In this document: positions 5,842 to 9,296 of the stretch, in pieces | Numbering within the stretch: position 1 is the stretch's first letter | Layout: each line of letters starts with the position of its first letter | DNA from: Armatimonadota bacterium | Lineage (GTDB): Bacteria > Actinomycetota > Acidimicrobiia > Spongiisociales > UBA5794 | Assembly: GCA_008501565.1 (NCBI GenBank) | Contig: QQUL01000365.1 | Location: forward strand, 1-9,296 | Reading direction: 5' to 3' | Length of the DNA stretch: 9,296 nucleotides | Notes under the pieces: model-generated | The model's database searches: none | The model's input: only the letters and a program-made list of their open reading frames with translations | What the model was told of the DNA's origin: nothing | Made by a program: the position numbers and the translations under genes

Positions 5842-6945
5842 ATGCTGAAGCGACTTGCTGTGCTCTTCGCCGTTCTAGCTCTCGTTGCCGCAGCATGCGG
5901 TGGCGACAGTGGCGATGACACGACAACCTCCACCACGGCAGCACCTGACACTGGTCAGGGCACCGAAGGTGGAACGCTAGCAACTGTACAAGCCCGAGGA
6001 ACACTCAAATGTGGTGTTTCCGGTAGTGCACCCGGATTCTCTGAGGTGGCACCTGACGGTTCATTCTCCGGTATCGACGTCGACACATGTCGTGCCGTCG
6101 CGGCTGCGGTTCTCGGCGATGGGAACGCCGTGGAGTTCCGTACCTTGACAGCAGCAGAGCGGTTTGCTGCTCTCGATAGCGGTGAGATTGACGTACTGAT
6201 CCGTAACACGACCTGGACACAGACTCGTGACACGGACCTGACCAATGACTTCACTGCTACGACGTTCTACGACGGTCAGCAGATCATGGGCAACCCGGCG
6301 ACGCTGGCTGGTCTCACCGTTGAGGGCGGTTTTGCCGACATCGATGGTGCCGTTGTCTGCACGAACGCAGGCACAACGACCGAGCAGAACATCAAGGAAG
6401 GTGCTGAGCAGGCTGGTGTCACCATCCAGCTCAAGACCGTTGAGAACTTCCCTGAGGCGATGGACGGCTTTATTGCCGGTACCTGCGACATCGTCACGAC
6501 TGACGGTTCGGGACTCTACGGACACCGTTCGGCCAACATTGCGGCTGGGACGCCTGGCGCCGAGGACTGGGTCATCTTCCCAGAGGCACCAATCTCGAAG
6601 GAGCCACTCGGCCCTGTCGTTCGCGAGAACGATTCCGAATGGTTCGATGTTGTGCAGTGGACAGTGTTTGCACTCTTCTCTGCCGAAGAGCTGGGTGTTA
6701 CCCAAGCCAACGTCGACTCCATGATGGACAGCGGCGGCGAAATCGGTCGTCTTCTTGGCGGCGAAGGTGAGATCCAAACAGCCATGGGTCTGTCCGCAGA
6801 CGCATTTGCGAATTCCATCAAGGCTGTCGGTAACTATGGCGAGGTGTACGAACGCAACCTCGGTCCGCTCAATCTTGAGCGTGCAGGGACGTACAACGAG
6901 CAGTGGTACAACGGTGGTCTGATCTATTCACCACCATTCAGGTAA
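5842..6945 (+). CDS. aapJ: General L-amino acid ABC transporter, substrate-binding lipoprotein (AapJ/BztA family)
   Basis: This 367-residue protein has a typical lipoprotein signal: M-L-K-R, a hydrophobic stretch, then VAAAC with the lipidated cysteine at residue 19. A Thr/Asp/Gly-rich flexible linker follows (20-45) before the binding domain. The body is close to rhizobial AapJ, with G-x-DVDTCRAVA (77-87), ERFAALDSGEIDVLIRNTTWT (106-126), FYDGQ (142-146), TNAGTTTE (174-181), TTDGSGLY (219-226), ISKEPLGPVVR (251-261), NYGEVYERNLG (331-341) and a C-terminal WYNGGL-x-Y-x-PP (355-365). The family binds a broad set of polar and acidic L-amino acids outside the membrane and hands them to AapQ/AapM. 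True specificity cannot be read from sequence. In proteobacteria AapJ is periplasmic; the lipid anchor here fits a monoderm envelope. The gene is followed by a stem-loop terminator, then the permeases, an arrangement that would favour more binding protein than permease. Confidence 0.95.
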   Translation: MLKRLAVLFAVLALVAAACGGDSGDDTTTSTTAAPDTGQGTEGGTLATVQARGTLKCGVSGSAPGFSEVAPDGSFSGIDVDTCRAVAAAVLGDGNAVEFRTLTAAERFAALDSGEIDVLIRNTTWTQTRDTDLTNDFTATTFYDGQQIMGNPATLAGLTVEGGFADIDGAVVCTNAGTTTEQNIKEGAEQAGVTIQLKTVENFPEAMDGFIAGTCDIVTTDGSGLYGHRSANIAAGTPGAEDWVIFPEAPISKEPLGPVVRENDSEWFDVVQWTVFALFSAEELGVTQANVDSMMDSGGEIGRLLGGEGEIQTAMGLSADAFANSIKAVGNYGEVYERNLGPLNLERAGTYNEQWYNGGLIYSPPFR

Positions 6946-6965
6946 ACCAAACCTGAACCAAACAA

Positions 6966-7000
6966 GTAGAAGAGGCGCCCTCCGGGGCGCCTCTTTCTAC
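6966..7000 (+). terminator. Strong stem-loop terminator between aapJ and aapQ
   Basis: AGAGGCGCCC (6971-6980) pairs perfectly with GGGCGCCTCT (6985-6994) around the 4-base loop TCCG. The stem extends by GTAGA (6966-6970) pairing with TCTAC (6996-7000), past one bulged T at 6995. The T-rich side (TCTTTCT) is short and interrupted. It starts 21 bases after the aapJ stop. It probably ends many aapJ transcripts while letting some reach aapQ, or else protects the 3' end of a processed aapJ mRNA. Confidence 0.8.
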
Positions 7001-7018
7001 TGTCCGGAATACGCCTCC

Positions 7019-7056
7019 TCCGAGGAACCCAACGATCTTGGGTTCCCGATCTCGGA
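7019..7056 (+). repeat. Long interrupted inverted repeat (hairpin) downstream of the aapJ terminator
   Basis: GGAACCCAA (7024-7032) and TTGGGTTCC (7038-7046) are perfect 9-base reverse complements around a 5-base loop. Outside them TCCGAG (7019-7024) is complementary to CTCGGA (7051-7056), sharing G7024 and leaving the 5-base bulge CCGAT on the 3' side. There is no T-run. It may be an RNA structure in the aapQ leader or part of the adjacent repeat element. Confidence 0.55.
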
Positions 7057-7069
7057 CTTCGAACCCGAT

Positions 7070-7097
7070 GTCTGACGTCTGGCGTCTGACGTCTGAC
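7070..7097 (+). repeat. Four tandem 7-base repeats (unit GTCTGAC)
   Basis: Four head-to-tail copies begin at 7070, 7077, 7084 and 7091. Three are identical GTCTGAC and the second is GTCTGGC. The last copy runs into a 12-base near-palindrome, TCTGA-CA-TCAGA (7092-7103). The copies lie upstream of the aapQ permease gene. Confidence 0.8.
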
Positions 7098-7124
7098 ATC
7101 AGAGGTGACTTCCGACTTCTGGGG

Positions 7125-7159
7125 ATCGGTCATCGGTCATCGGATTTCGGTGTTCGGAC
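7125..7159 (+). repeat. Five degenerate 7-base repeats (unit ATCGGTC)
   Basis: Head-to-tail units begin at 7125, 7132, 7139, 7146 and 7153, reading ATCGGTC, ATCGGTC, ATCGGAT, TTCGGTG and TTCGGAC. The TCGG core is kept in all five. They share the 7-base period of the GTCTGAC run 27 bases upstream but have a different unit. Confidence 0.7.
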
Positions 7160-7248
7160 GTCCACCAGTGGCACGCCGGACTTCAAACCTCTAGTGTGCC
7201 GCCAGACATCGCGCTGGGAGTTCCATCAAAGCGCGGGGAAGGCACCGC

Positions 7249-8793
7249 ATGGCGGTTCAGGTTCGAGAGCAGCAAAAGACGCCGCTGTGGCGCAATGCCA
7301 CGTTTCTGAAGTGGAGCGTGCAGTTGCTGGTTCTCGGGCTGACGATCGGTTTCTTTGCCGTCCTCGGGCGGCGAGCAATCGAGAACTTCAACGCCAGAGG
7401 CACGACTTTCGGCTGGGATTGGCTTACTGATCCTTCCGACTTCTTGGTGTTTGAGGGAATCGACCTCGACCCTGACTCGGGAATCCGAGCTCTCGCGGTC
7501 GGAGCGATGAATACTCTGCGTGTTTCGATCACAGGGATCATCGCTGCGACAATCCTCGGCACGATCATCGGTGTCGCTCGTCTGTCGAAGAACTGGATCG
7601 TCAACAAGCTCGCGTCGATCTATATCGAGATCATTCGCAACATTCCGTTGCTCGTCCAGCTCTTCTTTTGGCAGGCAATGGTGTTCACACTTCCTGCACT
7701 CACCGATGCTGACCTCGGCGAGTACTGGTTCAAGGCCTCGAACAAAGGCTTCGGAATAGCGTGGGTGAGCTGGAACGGAGGCTTCTTCCCTTGGCTGACC
7801 TTCCTCCTCATCGGTTTCATCGTCAGCCGATACGTGGCGCGATGGAGAAAACGCGCCTTCGAGGCCACCGGCCAGCCAGCCCATTCGGGCCGCTATGTGC
7901 TGGTGACGATGGCGATCTTTGCGGTTGTCGGATGGTTTGCATGGCCGGTGCTGAGTTTCATGGAGCCCGTCCTGACCGGGATCGCCGACATCATCGACGG
8001 AATCCCGGCGATCGTTGTTCCACTCCTGATTGCGACAGCAGCGCTCGGGACAGCCGTTTGGTGGATTCGGAGCTTCTTCGAGTCTCGACGCACGCCAGCG
8101 GGCTTCGGAAAGCTCACTGATGATGACTGGTTCCGGGTCATTTTCGCCGGGGTTATGGGTGTGGTGGTCGCCGTGCTGGCATTCGTGGTTGGCGGGTTCG
8201 AGATGGCGACGGTTCAGGGCGAAGTCCAGTCAATCGCTGAACTGATCCGCACGGGTATCGCCAACGTCTTCGACTGGCTCGGGCGTAGCTTCGCCAACGA
8301 CGGCGGCGAGCCCTTGAACTTCGCCAAGGCGTCGGTTGTTCAGAGCGGGAACTTCGTCCAGTATGGCGACACCGGAGCGGTCCTGACGGTGCCCTTCTTC
8401 TCGATCTGGTTCGCGGTGACCCTGTACACGGCGTCCTTCATCGCCGAGATCGTGCGTGGCGGTATTCTCGCCGTATCGAAAGGTCAGACGGAAGCAGCCC
8501 AAGCAATGGGCCTCAAGCGTTCGCAGTACCTTCGGCTCATCATCTTGCCCCAGGCGTTCCGCATCATTTTGCCCCCACTCGGGAACCAGTATCTCAACCT
8601 GTTCAAGAACACATCACTCGGAATCGCCGTTGGTTTCTCCGAGATTGTTTCCGTCGGTAACACGTTGATGAACAAGAATGGGCAGACGTTGCCGGTTGTT
8701 CTGGTATGGATGGCCTTCTTCCTGTCGGGAAGTCTCATCATTTCGTCAATTGTGAACTACTACAACCGCAAAATGAAGCTGGTGGAGCGCTGA
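7249..8793 (+). CDS. aapQ: General L-amino acid ABC transporter permease (AapQ/BztB family), enlarged
   Basis: This 514-residue inner-membrane permease is one half of the transmembrane channel. The N-terminus carries a first membrane span (about 23-40). The conserved permease part starts near MNTLRVSITGIIAATILGTIIGVARLSKNWI (87-117) and NIPLLVQLFFW (131-141). The C-terminal half has FIAEIVRGGI-x-AVSKGQ-x-EAAQAMGL (397-422) with the EAA loop that contacts the ATPase, then LPQAFRIILPPLGNQYLNLFKNTSL (433-456). The end, NYYNRKM-x-LVER (503-514), is characteristic of AapQ. Rhizobial AapQ is about 400 residues by memory. The extra length falls roughly at 238-350, with two extra hydrophobic spans (251-272 and 294-316) and an amphipathic stretch. 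The reading frame is clean with no sign of frameshift. The ATG has a good GGGGAAGG site. The gene ends one base before the aapM start codon. Confidence 0.93.
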   Translation: MAVQVREQQKTPLWRNATFLKWSVQLLVLGLTIGFFAVLGRRAIENFNARGTTFGWDWLTDPSDFLVFEGIDLDPDSGIRALAVGAMNTLRVSITGIIAATILGTIIGVARLSKNWIVNKLASIYIEIIRNIPLLVQLFFWQAMVFTLPALTDADLGEYWFKASNKGFGIAWVSWNGGFFPWLTFLLIGFIVSRYVARWRKRAFEATGQPAHSGRYVLVTMAIFAVVGWFAWPVLSFMEPVLTGIADIIDGIPAIVVPLLIATAALGTAVWWIRSFFESRRTPAGFGKLTDDDWFRVIFAGVMGVVVAVLAFVVGGFEMATVQGEVQSIAELIRTGIANVFDWLGRSFANDGGEPLNFAKASVVQSGNFVQYGDTGAVLTVPFFSIWFAVTLYTASFIAEIVRGGILAVSKGQTEAAQAMGLKRSQYLRLIILPQAFRIILPPLGNQYLNLFKNTSLGIAVGFSEIVSVGNTLMNKNGQTLPVVLVWMAFFLSGSLIISSIVNYYNRKMKLVER

Positions 8794-8794
8794 C

Positions 8795-9296
8795 ATGACC
8801 CACTCCGTCACCCTCCCTGAGACTCCCGAGTTCGCACCCGAACCACCGCCGCGCGGGCCGAAGGTCTGGCTGAGGACGAACCTGTTTTCAACGCCTGCGA
8901 GTACCGTGCTGTCGGTTGTCTTCATCCTGATCGGTCTCGGAGCAATCCGTGGCATGCTCGGCTACATCTTCAGTGCGGCACGTCGGTGGGACGCGGTCAC
9001 GTACAACGTTCGTCTCCTGATGGTCCGGGCGTATCCCGAAGAACAGTTGACGAGGGTCTGGTTGTCCGTGGCCGTGGTTGCGATGCTGGTTGCAGCGACC
9101 TTCGCCATCTATCGGATCGCTGGCAGAACCTCGCCCCGCAAGGTCGGCAATGCCGTGTCCGCCCTCGGCGGGCTGCTGGCACTCGCTGGTCTGCTCGGGC
9201 CATGGGGGCTCACGTTCAGTCCGTTGGGTATCGAATCGACAGGTACGTTCCTGATCGTGTTCGGTGTCGGTATTGCCATCTCCATCGGTGGCCAAC
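8795..9296 (+). CDS. aapM: General L-amino acid ABC transporter permease (AapM/BztC family), 5' part only
   Basis: This frame is open from an ATG one base after the aapQ stop (TGACATG) to the right edge, so 167 residues are visible and the conserved C-terminal permease domain is missing. A GGAG ribosome site at 8784-8787 lies inside the end of aapQ. The N-terminus is a Pro-rich cytoplasmic tail (8-22), then WLRTNLFSTPASTVLSVV (25-42), matching the W-x-R-x-NLF-x-TP pattern of AapM/BztC. A stretch W-D-AVTYNVRLLMV-x-AYPEEQLTRVWL (65-90) matches the region just before the next span in that family. Hydrophobic spans are seen at about 37-59, 88-106, 119-139 and 150-165. It should pair with AapQ to form the channel. 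Position after aapJ and aapQ supports the call, and an ATPase gene (aapP) would be expected next. Confidence 0.9.
   Translation, partial: MTHSVTLPETPEFAPEPPPRGPKVWLRTNLFSTPASTVLSVVFILIGLGAIRGMLGYIFSAARRWDAVTYNVRLLMVRAYPEEQLTRVWLSVAVVAMLVAATFAIYRIAGRTSPRKVGNAVSALGGLLALAGLLGPWGLTFSPLGIESTGTFLIVFGVGIAISIGGQ

Larger units (their letters stand above)
6946..7248 (+). other. 303-base gene-free spacer between aapJ and aapQ
   Basis: After the terminator at 6966-7000 the spacer holds a second long hairpin (7019-7056), two runs of degenerate 7-base repeats (7070-7097 and 7125-7159), and finally an unstructured stretch with the aapQ ribosome site GGGGAAGG (7235-7242, 6 bases before the ATG). No plausible reading frame of its own stands out, and I see no convincing promoter boxes. 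Its base pattern, full of GACTTC, TCGGAC and GTCTGAC words, differs from the other intergenic regions in the window. Confidence 0.6.

Noticed and set aside
5388..5951. A 187-residue minus-strand frame spanning the end of yjbQ, the intergenic region and the start of aapJ.
   Set aside because: It runs across a hairpin and two real genes and has no recognisable domain. The apparent hydrophobic stretch is the reverse of the aapJ signal-peptide region.
6061..6777. A 238-residue open frame on the minus strand opposite aapJ.
   Set aside because: It mirrors a strongly supported AapJ gene, has no family resemblance I recognise and has no sensible operon context. Long antisense frames are common in GC-rich coding DNA.
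7183..7884. A 233-residue open frame on the minus strand opposite the aapQ start.
   Set aside because: It has a very Arg/Glu/Asp-rich, low-order composition typical of the antisense of membrane-protein codons. AapQ on the plus strand is clear.
1..9296. CRISPR arrays, tRNA or rRNA genes, insertion sequences, phage or defence genes.
   Set aside because: No spaced direct repeats of CRISPR size, no tRNA-like cloverleaf in the short gaps and no transposase, integrase or defence-type protein was seen. Genes fill nearly all of the window.

Overview
The window looks like a stretch of chromosome from a moderately GC-rich actinobacterium. An origin in or near the Acidimicrobiia is my guess from overall protein character and GC content judged by eye; no marker gene here proves it. 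I see ten protein-coding genes: eight complete, one cut by the left edge and one cut by the right edge. There are no RNA genes, CRISPR arrays, insertion sequences or prophage genes. Almost everything is a recognisable housekeeping or transport gene.

Layout. (1) Bases 1-668, plus strand: the 3' end of a group II truncated haemoglobin (glbO-like), overlapping by 4 bases (GTGA) a YjbQ/UPF0047 protein. (2) Bases 678-4956, minus strand: a compact purine operon read purA-purD-purE-purB, with junctions of 6 bases, a 1-base overlap (TGATG) and a 4-base overlap (ATGA). It converges on the first yjbQ with only 9 bases between the stops. (3) Bases 4957-5147: a divergent control region carrying a perfect 9+3+9 inverted repeat. 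(4) Bases 5148-5672, plus strand: a second, different yjbQ paralogue, divergent from purA. (5) Bases 5842-9296, plus strand: a general amino-acid ABC importer of the Aap/Bzt type: lipoprotein binding protein (aapJ), a strong stem-loop terminator, an odd 303-base spacer with degenerate 7-base repeats, an unusually long permease (aapQ), and the start of a second permease (aapM). The ATPase (aapP) is expected just beyond the right edge.

How the genes fit together. PurD makes GAR early in purine synthesis. PurE works on AIR/N5-CAIR. PurB acts twice, on SAICAR and on adenylosuccinate. PurA commits IMP to AMP. PurE draws on AIR, the intermediate from which the pyrimidine half of thiamine is made, and E. 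coli YjbQ has a reported side activity as a thiamine-phosphate synthase. Two YjbQ paralogues flanking the purine operon therefore make a tempting but unproven metabolic link. The Aap/Bzt importer brings in amino acids and may simply be a neighbour.

I found no convincing wholly new system. The points most worth a second look are the roughly 110-residue membrane insertion in AapQ, the heptad-repeat spacer between aapJ and aapQ, the palindrome between purA and the second yjbQ, and the paired YjbQ paralogues.
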